A stretch of DNA of 64,000 bases from RPQJ01 sp963732375 (GTDB lineage Bacteria; Pseudomonadota; Gammaproteobacteria; Steroidobacterales; Steroidobacteraceae). The translations under genes were made by a program, and so were the position numbers. The notes beneath the pieces are model-generated. The model was not told the origin of the DNA. It saw only the letters and a list, made by a program, of their open reading frames with translations, and made no database searches. Positions 26,376-34,138 of this stretch are shown here, in pieces. The DNA is taken from the NCBI GenBank assembly GCA_963732375.1, contig CAVSZE010000003.1, forward strand, positions 248,001-312,000, in the 5' to 3' direction. The first letter of the stretch is position 1; each line of letters starts with the position of its first letter.

Positions 26376-28052
26376 CTAGTTGCCCGTCGGCAGCGCGAGA
26401 TTGAAGCCTTCCTTCGACAGCTGGTCCCGCAGCCACTGGAACTGCTGGTATTTGGAGAGCTCGACCGGCCCCGTATAGCCCATGCTCTGCATCTTGCGTG
26501 GCGGGTACTGCACGTACGTCTTCATCAGCTTTTCGATAGCCGCACTGATGGGCACCATGGTCCAGGTGTGCTCGGTGTAGTTGTTCATGAAGACGTCGTA
26601 TCGCTCTTGCGGGTCCTGCCACAGATCGAACACCTGTGGCACGATGGCGACGTACTTCTCGGCTCCTTTCCACCCGAGGTTCGAATCGACCGCGAGGCCG
26701 CCAGTCGGCTGGCCATCGTCGCCGCGCAGGTTGAACACGGCCTTGTAGTTTCCGACGCGGGCGGCGCCCGGCGACAGCTCGTTCTCCGTGAAATAGAACC
26801 ACTCGGTACGCGGGTCCTTGCCACTCCCGAACAACACCGGCGAGATGTCGTAGCTGTCGAAGATGATCGGCTGACCCTCGCGGTCCTTCGCAGGCAGCTT
26901 CACGCCCGCGACCGACGCGAACGTCGCCATGAGGTCGAGGCCACCGACGATGTCGTGGTTCTTTTCGCCGGCCTTGATCTTGCCCGGCCAGATCGCGATC
27001 GCTGGAACGCGGTTGCCACCTTCACGCACCGTGCCCTTCGTGCCGCGGAACGGCGTGTAGCCGGCGTCCGGGTATACGTCCTGCCAGGCGCCGTTATCCG
27101 TCGTGTAGAAGACGAGAGTGTTCTTGTCGAGTCCGAGCGCACGGAGCCTGTCCATGATCCGGCCGATGCGCGTATCGAGCTCGACTATCGAGTCGGCGTA
27201 CTTCGACTTCGACATGGACTTGTGCTCGAACTCCGGCGCCGGCATGTTCGGCTGGTGCACTTTCATGAAATTGACGTTGATGAAGAAGGGCTGCTTTGAC
27301 TTCGCCGCGTCGTCGAGAAACTCGATCGCCGCCTTCTCGACGTAGCCGTCGAAGAAGGGAATGCCGACCACGCCATCGGGGTATTCGACGCCTTGGATCG
27401 TGACCGGCTTGCCGGGCTCGTTGACGTATTGGCCATTGATCTTGAACTCTTCGTAGGGCTTCTGGCCGGCGTTGCCGGACATCGCACCCTTTGTCACTTT
27501 TTGGAACATGGCTCGCGTCTCAGGATCCATGTCCGGGAACCACGTTGGATCGCCGTAGGTGTAGGCATTCAGGTGATAGAGACCGGCGTATTTCATCACG
27601 TCATAGCCCTGCGCATTCGGCAGCGCGTAGTCCGCCTCGCCGAGATGCCACTTGCCGGTGAAGTAGGTCTTGTAGCCGCCCTGCTTCAGCACCGAGGCCA
27701 GCGTCCACTCAGCCGCTGGCAAGCCGCCGCCCTGGCCCTGGAACGCTACGGTGGTCATGCCGCTGCGATTCGGGATGCGGCCCGTCTGCATTGCCGCGCG
27801 GCCCGGCGTGCAGCTCGGCTGCGCGTAGAAGGAGAAGAAGGTCATGCCTTCCGCGGCCATCCGGTCGATGTTGGGCGTGGGCATGCCGCGGCCGACGCCG
27901 CCGCCGTAGGGGCCGAGGTCGCCGTAGCCCGTGTCGTCGGAGACGATCAACAGGATGTTCGGTTTGGTCGCCTGCGCATGCGCGGAGCCGCACAGCGCCA
28001 TCATCGTTGAAAATAGCGCGGTCAATCCCACGCGGCCCGGCCTGAATCTCAT
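26376..28052 (-). CDS. Arylsulfatase family protein
   Basis: ATG at 28052 has a perfect AGGAGG 7 bases upstream. The 558-residue product has a signal peptide (about 1-27, ending AHAQ) and a sulfatase fold: metal-binding 'IVSDDTGYGDLG' (D39, D40), the formylglycine motif 'QPSCTPGRAAMQTGR' (C81-T-P-G-R85), 'GKWHLG' and 'FYTTDNGAW'. It would hydrolyse a sulfate ester in the periplasm after Cys81 is converted to formylglycine; the converting enzyme is not in this window. It is divergent from a LysR gene across an AT-rich region with a LysR-type dyad, so control by that regulator is likely. Confidence 0.94.
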   Translation of the reverse strand: MRFRPGRVGLTALFSTMMALCGSAHAQATKPNILLIVSDDTGYGDLGPYGGGVGRGMPTPNIDRMAAEGMTFFSFYAQPSCTPGRAAMQTGRIPNRSGMTTVAFQGQGGGLPAAEWTLASVLKQGGYKTYFTGKWHLGEADYALPNAQGYDVMKYAGLYHLNAYTYGDPTWFPDMDPETRAMFQKVTKGAMSGNAGQKPYEEFKINGQYVNEPGKPVTIQGVEYPDGVVGIPFFDGYVEKAAIEFLDDAAKSKQPFFINVNFMKVHQPNMPAPEFEHKSMSKSKYADSIVELDTRIGRIMDRLRALGLDKNTLVFYTTDNGAWQDVYPDAGYTPFRGTKGTVREGGNRVPAIAIWPGKIKAGEKNHDIVGGLDLMATFASVAGVKLPAKDREGQPIIFDSYDISPVLFGSGKDPRTEWFYFTENELSPGAARVGNYKAVFNLRGDDGQPTGGLAVDSNLGWKGAEKYVAIVPQVFDLWQDPQERYDVFMNNYTEHTWTMVPISAAIEKLMKTYVQYPPRKMQSMGYTGPVELSKYQQFQWLRDQLSKEGFNLALPTGN

Positions 28053-28193
28053 GCTCAACCTCCTAACGATGCTGCGGAAAGCGCTCCCTTCGCCGCTCCC
28101 GGCAGCGACGCGGCAGGCAAGCCCGCCGCGCGGCACTGCGCCCGCACGACAAGTGGCACCCGAACGTGCAACGTGAACTGCGGAGCGGCCCCT

Positions 28194-28231
28194 TTGCCAG
28201 CAGTGATAAGTTGATACATTATATTTATATC
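28194..28231 (+). promoter_or_regulatory. Candidate promoter and LysR-type dyad in the arylsulfatase/lysR divergent region
   Basis: TTGCCA (28194-28199) and CATTAT (28217-28222) are 17 bases apart, a fair sigma-70 promoter toward the LysR gene. Overlapping it, GATA (28213-28216) and TATC (28228-28231) form a dyad with 11 bases between, the T-N11-A type spacing typical of LysR operators. The patch is strikingly AT-rich against its surroundings. Confidence 0.5.
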
Positions 28232-28252
28232 GTCCAATTACTTTATTTCATC

Positions 28253-29230
28253 ATGATCACCTTGGCACGCCTGCGACAGGTTGTCGCCCTCGCCGAGCAC
28301 GGAAACTTCCGTAGGGCCGCCGCGACGCTCCAGATCACGCAACCGGCGCTGACCAAGGGCATCCAGACACTGGAGGCAACGCTGGGCGTGCGGCTGTTCG
28401 ACCGGCAGCCGGGAGGAGTCGTGCTGACCGAGTTCGGCCGGTTGGTAGTGGACCACACGCGCGACATCGTGACCATCGAAGATGAACTGCTGCGTCGAAT
28501 TGGCCTACTGGCCGGACTGGAGACCGGGACCGTCAAGGTGGCGCTCGGTCCCTACCCGTGCGTGCTGACGGGTTACACGTCGGTCGGACGGTTGCTGGCC
28601 AGGCACCCGAAGCTCAACGTCTCGATCCAGGTGGCGGGCTGGCGCGAAATTTCCAGGATGGTCGCAGACAAGGAGGTCGATTTTGGCGTAGCCGAACTGA
28701 GTGCCGCTGTCCTGCACGACACGTTGCGGACGGAGCTGGTGGGCCAGCATCGCGCTCGATACTTCTGCCGTCCCGGCCATCCGATATTGGGCCGCCGCCA
28801 AATCGGCCTCGCCGAACTGCTTGGCTTCCCGTGGGCTACAACGCGCATCCCCCAGCGTGTTTCCGCCGCGTTCCCCCGATCTGCCGGGGCCGCTGGCCAC
28901 ATCGACCCGTTCAACGGCGATTTCGTCCCGGCGGTCGAGATCGATGTCCCGATACGCCTCGCGGATCTGATCTCGGGCAGCAACGTAATCGCGGTCGGGA
29001 CGCTGGCAATGATCGAGAAGGACATTGAAGCCGGCACCCTGGTCGTCGTACCAACGCATGACGTCAAGTTCCGATCCGGCTACGGATTCATCCTCAACAG
29101 GAATCGCGCGGTTTCCCCAGCCAGCGAGTCACTGATGCGTGAGTTCCGGGACCAGGAGAAGGCTGTAAGCGATCGGGAAAAGAGGCTCGAGAAGCGATAC
29201 CTTACGGGCACGCATCAAATGACGAAATGA
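28253..29230 (+). CDS. LysR family transcriptional regulator (divergent from arylsulfatase)
   Basis: The start at 28253 gives 325 residues with the HTH at the very N-terminus ('ARLRQVVALAEHGNFRRAA', 'QPALTKGIQTLEATLGVRLFDR'), as is normal; an upstream in-frame ATG adds non-homologous residues. A LysR substrate-binding domain follows (about 90-300). The C-terminal tail is Arg/Lys-rich ('DREKRLEKRY'). By position it controls itself and the divergent arylsulfatase, perhaps the whole sulfatase/GMC cluster, in response to an unknown ligand. Confidence 0.92.
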   Translation: MITLARLRQVVALAEHGNFRRAAATLQITQPALTKGIQTLEATLGVRLFDRQPGGVVLTEFGRLVVDHTRDIVTIEDELLRRIGLLAGLETGTVKVALGPYPCVLTGYTSVGRLLARHPKLNVSIQVAGWREISRMVADKEVDFGVAELSAAVLHDTLRTELVGQHRARYFCRPGHPILGRRQIGLAELLGFPWATTRIPQRVSAAFPRSAGAAGHIDPFNGDFVPAVEIDVPIRLADLISGSNVIAVGTLAMIEKDIEAGTLVVVPTHDVKFRSGYGFILNRNRAVSPASESLMREFRDQEKAVSDREKRLEKRYLTGTHQMTK

Positions 29231-29302
29231 GTTCGCCTGCGGAGACTCCTGAAGACTCTTTTTCCGATTTGCCGGACCGGTCAGCCTTGGCGCCGCTGAT
29301 GA

Positions 29303-30622
29303 TCACCCGTTTCCAGAGCATGCGCGATGCATCCGGCGCGCCGTGGCCAGTTCATCGCGAAGGTACTCGATCAGCGTCGAGGCGATGCCACGATCCATTT
29401 GGGCCGGCTTGCCATCGGCGAGCCGGAAGATCTGGCAGTAGTACCACGACATCGCGCCGAATGTATTCAGCATCTTGATCGCCGTGATGCGGCTGGCCGG
29501 CGACAGCCAGCCACTGCGGCGGATGTTGAGGCGGTCCTCGATGCGATCTATGCGCTCCGCGGTACGCTCGAGCAGCCGCCGCGGGAAATCCGGCTGCCAG
29601 CACAGCGGCCGACCGATGCCGATCATGTCGCAATCCCCCTCGCCAAGCGCCGTCTCCATCCCCGCCCGCGTGCGGAATCCACCGGTAACCATCAGCGGCA
29701 TCCGTGCGACCGCCCGAACCGCCGCGGCGTAATCGAGAAAATAGGCCTCGCGCACCCGAGTGCTCGGCCGCAGTTCAACGGCGCTGTCCGCGCGCCCTTC
29801 TGCGCCGACCAGTCGCGGCTGTTCGTAGCTGCCTCCGGAGAGTTCCAGCAGGTCCAGCGACTCGTCATTCAACCAGCGAACGACCTCTACGCATTCGACG
29901 TTGGTGAAACCGCCCTTGCGGAAGTCGTCCGAGTTCAGCTTCAGCGACACCGGGAAATCCCGGCCCACGGCCCTGCGCACCGCGCGCACGACCTCGAGCA
30001 GGAACCGGGCGCGATTCTCGAGCGAGCCGCCCCACGCATCGGTGCGGCGGTTGGTCACCGGCGACAGGAAAGAACTCAGCAGGTACCCGTGCGCGCCGTG
30101 GACCTGCACACCGGTGAAGCCAGCGTCGCGTGCGACGACCGCCGCCTGCGCAAACCGGTTAATGAAGTCGAGGATCTCGGCTTCCATGAGCGGACGCGGC
30201 CTGGCGTAGTTTCCGAGCATCCTGAGCTGGACGTCAGAGGGCGCTCGCGGCGATCGCGTCACGTAACGCGGCGACTGCCGGCCCGCCTGGGAGATTTGCA
30301 TCCAGAGATGATTGCCGCCGACCGTCCCCGCCTGCGCCCAGGCCCTCAACCTCTCCCTCGCCTCGGCAGAAACGGTGCGCGGCTCCGATATGTCGATGGC
30401 AACGTTTCCGGGGCGCTCCAGGTCAGTGCGGTCGATCTGCACATTGCCGGTGAGCAGCAGCCCTGCCCCGCCTTCGCTCCAGGTGCGGTAGAGCGTCTCG
30501 TGGCGAGGCGTCGCCCGCAGCAGCGGATCCGCGAGGCCTTCGGTCATCGCGGCTTTGCAGAGGCGGTTCGGAAGAACCGCCCCACACGGCAGGCGGAGCG
30601 GCGTCGCGAGCGGGTCGGTCAT
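29303..30622 (-). CDS. NADH:flavin oxidoreductase, Old Yellow Enzyme family
   Basis: The start at 30622 lies in an ATGA overlap with the stop of the upstream WS/DGAT gene; 439 residues result. OYE features are 'LPNRLCKAAMTEGLAD' (FMN region), 'QISQAGRQS', 'GVQVHGAHGYLLSSFLSPVTNRRTDAWGGSLENRARFLLEVV' region (about 190-230; catalytic His/Ala-His pair and 'GGS.ENR' signature) and 'MIGIGRPLCWQPDFPRRLLE'. It is the short form without the iron-sulfur and second flavin domains of DCR/TMADH enzymes. It reduces activated double bonds such as enones or enoyl compounds. Coupling to a wax ester synthase suggests a lipid substrate, but this is inference. Confidence 0.93.
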   Translation of the reverse strand: MTDPLATPLRLPCGAVLPNRLCKAAMTEGLADPLLRATPRHETLYRTWSEGGAGLLLTGNVQIDRTDLERPGNVAIDISEPRTVSAEARERLRAWAQAGTVGGNHLWMQISQAGRQSPRYVTRSPRAPSDVQLRMLGNYARPRPLMEAEILDFINRFAQAAVVARDAGFTGVQVHGAHGYLLSSFLSPVTNRRTDAWGGSLENRARFLLEVVRAVRRAVGRDFPVSLKLNSDDFRKGGFTNVECVEVVRWLNDESLDLLELSGGSYEQPRLVGAEGRADSAVELRPSTRVREAYFLDYAAAVRAVARMPLMVTGGFRTRAGMETALGEGDCDMIGIGRPLCWQPDFPRRLLERTAERIDRIEDRLNIRRSGWLSPASRITAIKMLNTFGAMSWYYCQIFRLADGKPAQMDRGIASTLIEYLRDELATARRMHRACSGNG

Positions 30623-32235
30623 GCGCCCCTGCGCCTGCCCGCTTTCCTCGGGTGCGCGGCGGACGCCCTGGACTTCGTCACAGTCCTGCTTCGCGCCTTC
30701 GACTTCGTTGCAGGCTTTCCTGTCGCTTTCGACTTCGCTGCCGTCTTGCCCGGCCGGCGTTCTGGTGCCGCGGCAGAAACCCCGGGTGAATCGCCCTCCT
30801 GCTTCTCCGCGGCGGAAACCAGACTGGCAAAGCTGGTTCGGAGGCAATCCGCGAAGAACGCCGGATCCGGCATCATGTCGCGGCAAGCCACCGCGCAGAT
30901 CCACAGCGTGCCGTGATAGCTGAACCCCGTTACGTTGAGCCCAAGTCCGTTCATCGCGATGCTGACCGGCGCGAAGGCGACCATCTGTGCGCCGGCCATG
31001 TAAAGAGGCACATCTGGTCCGCGCACGTTCGAAACGACGATGTTCATCGTCGGCAGCATCACTTTCGTGGTGAAGAGCTCGGAGGCCACTGCCGGCAGCA
31101 GGTCGTAGACGTGCTTGGTAAGGTCCTTGCCAACCACGGCCACCAGTGCCTTCGCCTTTACGGCGCCGGCCTGGATCGCGTGCAGCCGCGCCACCGGGTC
31201 GCTGATTTCGGTGTGCAACGGCATGACGGCCACGCCGATCTGATTGCCCGGATCCCCGCCCTTGTCAGCGCCACGCAGGCTCATCGGCACCTGCGCCGTC
31301 ATCGTTCTATCCGACAACTCCCCCTTGGCACCGAGATATTCGTTCAGCGCACCTCCGACCGTGGTCATGAATACGTCGTTGATCGTTGCGCCTTCGATGC
31401 GCCGGCGCACCTGCTTGATGTCCGCCATCGGCAGGCCGATCAGTTCGACGACCCTGTGCGCCGAGACCTTTTCGCTGAAACGGGTTACCGGCGGGCGGCG
31501 CAGTTTCGACTTGACGGTCTCCACCGACGGCAAGCCGGCCTCCTGCAGCGTCTGCGTCAACTGGCCCATGTAGCCCGCACCGATGCCTGCGAGCCGCGCG
31601 GCCGTCTTCGCCGAGAAGCTTGCGGCACGCGGCACGCGTTGTACGGTGTTCACGAGCGCCCGCGTGTACAACTCTACCTGCGTAGGTTCGCGGTCCCGTA
31701 CGCGAGAGCGACGCTGACCATCGTCCTCGTCCGTATCCGACGAGAAGGAATGAATTGCCTGCAGCACGACCGTGCCGCCCTCACCGTCGATCGCCGCGTG
31801 GTGAAACTTGATGTAGAAGGCGAAACTGCCGGGCGGAATGCCCGGAATGTTGTCGAGTCCCTCGATCACGTACGCCTCCCACAGGGGCTTGCTGCGATCG
31901 AGTGGCCGGGAGTGGATGCGCGCGACCTGGATGCAGAGCTGGCGCCAGTCGCCGGGGTATGGCAGGGCGATGTGGCGTACGTGGAACTCGACGTCCACTT
32001 CGTCATCCTCGATCCAGTAAGGACGGTCGAGACCCATCGGCACGCTGACCAGTCGCCGCCGGAAGACCGGAGCCGAGTCGAGCCGTGACTCGAAAAACCT
32101 CAGGATGTCCTTGAACCTGACCTTGCCGTCGGGAGCGGTCGCCGGATCGTAGATCCCGAGTCCCGCGACGTGCATGTACTGGTTCCCGTGCTCCAGCCGC
32201 AGGAACACGTTATCCATACCGGAAAGCTGCTTCAT
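30619..32235 (-). CDS. Wax ester synthase/acyl-CoA:diacylglycerol acyltransferase (WS/DGAT)
   Basis: The 538-residue protein begins 'MKQLSGMDNVFLRLE' and has the active-site 'FHHAAIDGEGG' (H145, H146, D150, G151), 'PLDRSKPLWE' and the C-terminal 'NIVVSNVRGP' and 'GLNVTGFSYHG' segments of the family. It makes storage wax esters or triacylglycerol from acyl-CoA at the inner membrane. After the catalytic part (about 1-475) comes an unusual highly basic tail (about 495-538) of Lys/Ser/Ala repeats like histone H1 or PhaF tails ('KSKATGKPATKSKAR'), which might bind nucleic acid or lipid droplets. AGGGGAT precedes the ATG. Translation is coupled to the OYE gene. Confidence 0.94.
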   Translation of the reverse strand: MKQLSGMDNVFLRLEHGNQYMHVAGLGIYDPATAPDGKVRFKDILRFFESRLDSAPVFRRRLVSVPMGLDRPYWIEDDEVDVEFHVRHIALPYPGDWRQLCIQVARIHSRPLDRSKPLWEAYVIEGLDNIPGIPPGSFAFYIKFHHAAIDGEGGTVVLQAIHSFSSDTDEDDGQRRSRVRDREPTQVELYTRALVNTVQRVPRAASFSAKTAARLAGIGAGYMGQLTQTLQEAGLPSVETVKSKLRRPPVTRFSEKVSAHRVVELIGLPMADIKQVRRRIEGATINDVFMTTVGGALNEYLGAKGELSDRTMTAQVPMSLRGADKGGDPGNQIGVAVMPLHTEISDPVARLHAIQAGAVKAKALVAVVGKDLTKHVYDLLPAVASELFTTKVMLPTMNIVVSNVRGPDVPLYMAGAQMVAFAPVSIAMNGLGLNVTGFSYHGTLWICAVACRDMMPDPAFFADCLRTSFASLVSAAEKQEGDSPGVSAAAPERRPGKTAAKSKATGKPATKSKARSRTVTKSRASAAHPRKAGRRRGA

Positions 32236-32463
32236 TCGAGATCCCCTGTCGATCTTGCCCGGCGGCCCGGAACGCCGGCGCCCGCAAATGGTCTTTGCAG
32301 GACCTTAGCGTCCGGGTGGGCCCGGCGTCCACAGGTGCAGGGAGAGACGAGTGGTTTGAGAAGGGTCTGGCCGCGCCGGTCGATACACGGGCGCCAGGAT
32401 CCGGTCTACGCGGAGACCGGGGTGCCGGCGCCCGCGATGGTCCGCGGACGCCGCACCGTTTCG

Positions 32464-32580
32464 TCACCAGACCAGTTTTGTCGAACCCAGGCTGTGGACG
32501 AGGCCGACGAGCGCAACAACCACGGTTACCACCAGGGCGGTCAGGGTCAGCAGCGAGAAGGTGCGTTCAGAGATGTACAT
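32464..32580 (-). CDS. 38-residue single-pass membrane microprotein
   Basis: A short frame too small for usual gene calls: MYISERTFSLLTLTALV... to ...GSTKLVW. A strong Shine-Dalgarno GGAGG lies 5 bases before the ATG. Residues 9-30 form one hydrophobic helix rich in Val and Leu, after a short polar N-terminus and before a 'HSLGSTK' tail. A second gene of similar size, layout and ribosome site starts at 32948. Upstream lies an AT-rich region with repeated CGTAA motifs. No homologue is recalled; I infer a small inner-membrane protein. Confidence 0.6.
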   Translation of the reverse strand: MYISERTFSLLTLTALVVTVVVALVGLVHSLGSTKLVW

Positions 32581-32687
32581 GATGCCTCCACTTGGTGACT
32601 GGAGGCTGCGGCCGGCGGGAGGCTGGTTGGCAGCCCGCCGTGCGCCGCCTCAGTCCATTTCGGACGGCATGATCATATCCCAATTGG

Positions 32688-32765
32688 TGCTGCAACGCAG
32701 CATATTTTCTTGAGGTACGTCACATTTACGCAACATACTTACGCTTTACAAATCAGCTACTTACG
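32688..32765 (-). promoter_or_regulatory. AT-rich control region with CGTAA direct repeats and a hairpin
   Basis: Read on the minus strand, CGTAAGTAGC, CGTAAGTATG and CGTAAATGTG occur at 32765, 32743 and 32730 downward, the last two in tandem at 13-base spacing. A 6-bp hairpin TGCTGC-AAC-GCAGCA lies at 32688-32702. The block is the most AT-rich in this part of the window and lies 107-185 bases upstream of the 38-residue microprotein, so it may hold its promoter and regulator sites. Confidence 0.4.
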
Positions 32766-32822
32766 AAATATCTTCCTGTATCAACCAATTTTTAAATGCA
32801 TTTCGCAGCCGCTTGGGCCGCC

Positions 32823-32948
32823 TCAGGCATATGGGACAAGGACAGCGACGGCGTGCCCCAGCGACGCGAAGACAATCAGGATTGATACCGCCAGCGCGGC
32901 CAGCATTCCAGAAAGCAGGCGGTTTTGAGTTTCGTTTCGGTTCAACAT
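32823..32948 (-). CDS. 41-residue single-pass membrane microprotein
   Basis: The frame reads MLNRNETQNRLLSGMLAAL... to ...AVLVPYA, 41 residues, with GGAGGAT 7-8 bases before the ATG. Residues 12-38 are hydrophobic (one helix) after a polar N-terminus containing Arg and Glu. Size, layout ('LL', a Val/Ala-rich helix, 'SLG') and strong ribosome site resemble the 38-residue gene at 32464-32580; they may be distant duplicates. It is divergent from a LysR gene. No known family recognised. Confidence 0.6.
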   Translation of the reverse strand: MLNRNETQNRLLSGMLAALAVSILIVFASLGHAVAVLVPYA

Positions 32949-32978
32949 GGCTTGATCCTCCATCGGTTGCGTTCGGGG

Positions 32979-33026
32979 GCAACGATAGGCCAGCCATTTA
33001 ATCTAATAAATAGCAATAGTCGTTGC
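32979..33026. promoter_or_regulatory. Inverted repeat in the divergent microprotein/lysR region
   Basis: GCAACGA (32979-32985) and TCGTTGC (33020-33026) are perfect complements 34 bases apart, flanking an AT-rich core (ATTTAATCTAATAAATAG). They lie between the 41-residue microprotein and the LysR start. This could be a looped regulator site or chance. Confidence 0.3.
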
Positions 33027-33057
33027 AGTCTGTTCCATATTCTTGAACAATCTGCCG

Positions 33058-34023
33058 ATGGACCAACTGACCGCCATTCGAGTTTTCACGCGCGTGGCCG
33101 AACGCGGGTCATTTGCACAGGCCGCCAAGGAACTCGACATTTCCCGTGCGGCCGCCAGCGCCCATGTTGCGGCGCTCGAAAAGCACCTCGGTGCCCGATT
33201 GCTGAACCGGACGACGCGCAAGGTCAGTCTCACTTCGGAAGGCAGCGACTACCTGCAGCGCACGCGCCGCATCCTGGACGAACTCGCCGACGCAGAGGAA
33301 ACGATCAAAGGCACGCGTTCGAAGCCGCAAGGCCGGCTGCGCGTGGACGTTCCGGTGTCATTCGGGCGTTACCTGTTGCTACCGGCGTTGCCCGAGTTCG
33401 TGAAGCGATATCCGGACATCGAACTCGACCTGCGGCTCAATGATCGGGTCACGGACCTGGTCGCCGAGCGCGTGGACGTGGCGCTGCGTGTGGGCGGGCT
33501 CAGGCAGAGTGGTCTCGTTTCGCGCCGCGTCACGCAGGTCAACGTGGTCACCTGTGCATCGCCGTCCTATATCGCGGAGCACGGCGAGCCGCTGACGCCC
33601 GACGACCTGCGCAACCATCGATTGCTGGGCCTCTCGCAGCCCGGCGGTGGCAGCCCGGAGTGGAATTTTCCGCCGCCCCATGTCGCCCGCAGGCTGAAGC
33701 TGCACTTCGCCATGCAGTTCAATGCGGCAGAGGCGCCGACAATCGCGGCAGCGGCGGGACTCGGCATCGCGCGCACAGCTGACCTGATCGCCGCCGAGTA
33801 CATCGCTCGCGGCGAACTGAAACTCATCCTCAAGGACTACATCACGCCCGGCCCGCAGATCTCGCTGGTCTATCCATCTGCGGGACACCAGTCCGCGAAG
33901 GTACGCGTGTTCTCCGACTTCGCGTCAGACCTGATGCGCCGATACAGCGATGTCGTGGAACGCTGGCTCAAGGCCGGCGCCGAGCCGTCGGGATCCATCC
34001 TGCCGATTCCCAGAACGGATTAA
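33058..34023 (+). CDS. LysR family transcriptional regulator (CrgA/DsdC-like subgroup)
   Basis: The ATG at 33058 begins 'MDQLTAIRVFTRVAERGSFAQAA', the standard opening of the large LysR subgroup with short N-termini; a TTG 15 bases upstream is an alternative. The 321 residues contain the HTH (about 18-40), 'RLLNRTTRKVSLTSEG', and the effector-binding domain ('GRLRVDVPVSFGRYLLLPALPEF', 'ERVDVALRVG'). Targets are unknown. The divergent microprotein gene and the downstream EEP hydrolase (115 bases after the stop) are the obvious candidates. Confidence 0.92.
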   Translation: MDQLTAIRVFTRVAERGSFAQAAKELDISRAAASAHVAALEKHLGARLLNRTTRKVSLTSEGSDYLQRTRRILDELADAEETIKGTRSKPQGRLRVDVPVSFGRYLLLPALPEFVKRYPDIELDLRLNDRVTDLVAERVDVALRVGGLRQSGLVSRRVTQVNVVTCASPSYIAEHGEPLTPDDLRNHRLLGLSQPGGGSPEWNFPPPHVARRLKLHFAMQFNAAEAPTIAAAAGLGIARTADLIAAEYIARGELKLILKDYITPGPQISLVYPSAGHQSAKVRVFSDFASDLMRRYSDVVERWLKAGAEPSGSILPIPRTD

Positions 34024-34138
34024 GTCAAATACCGCAAGTACGGATTGTGCTGCGCCGCGACCGGACGCAGCCTCGGGATGCTGCGGGTGCTGCGGCCCGC
34101 GCAAAGCACGATTATTCGGGAACACGGAGGGGAACATC

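Noticed and set aside
32401..32420. CCGGTCT-N6-AGACCGG hairpin near the 38-residue gene as terminator
   Set aside because: The stem is perfect, but no T-tract follows on either strand, so it cannot be called a terminator.
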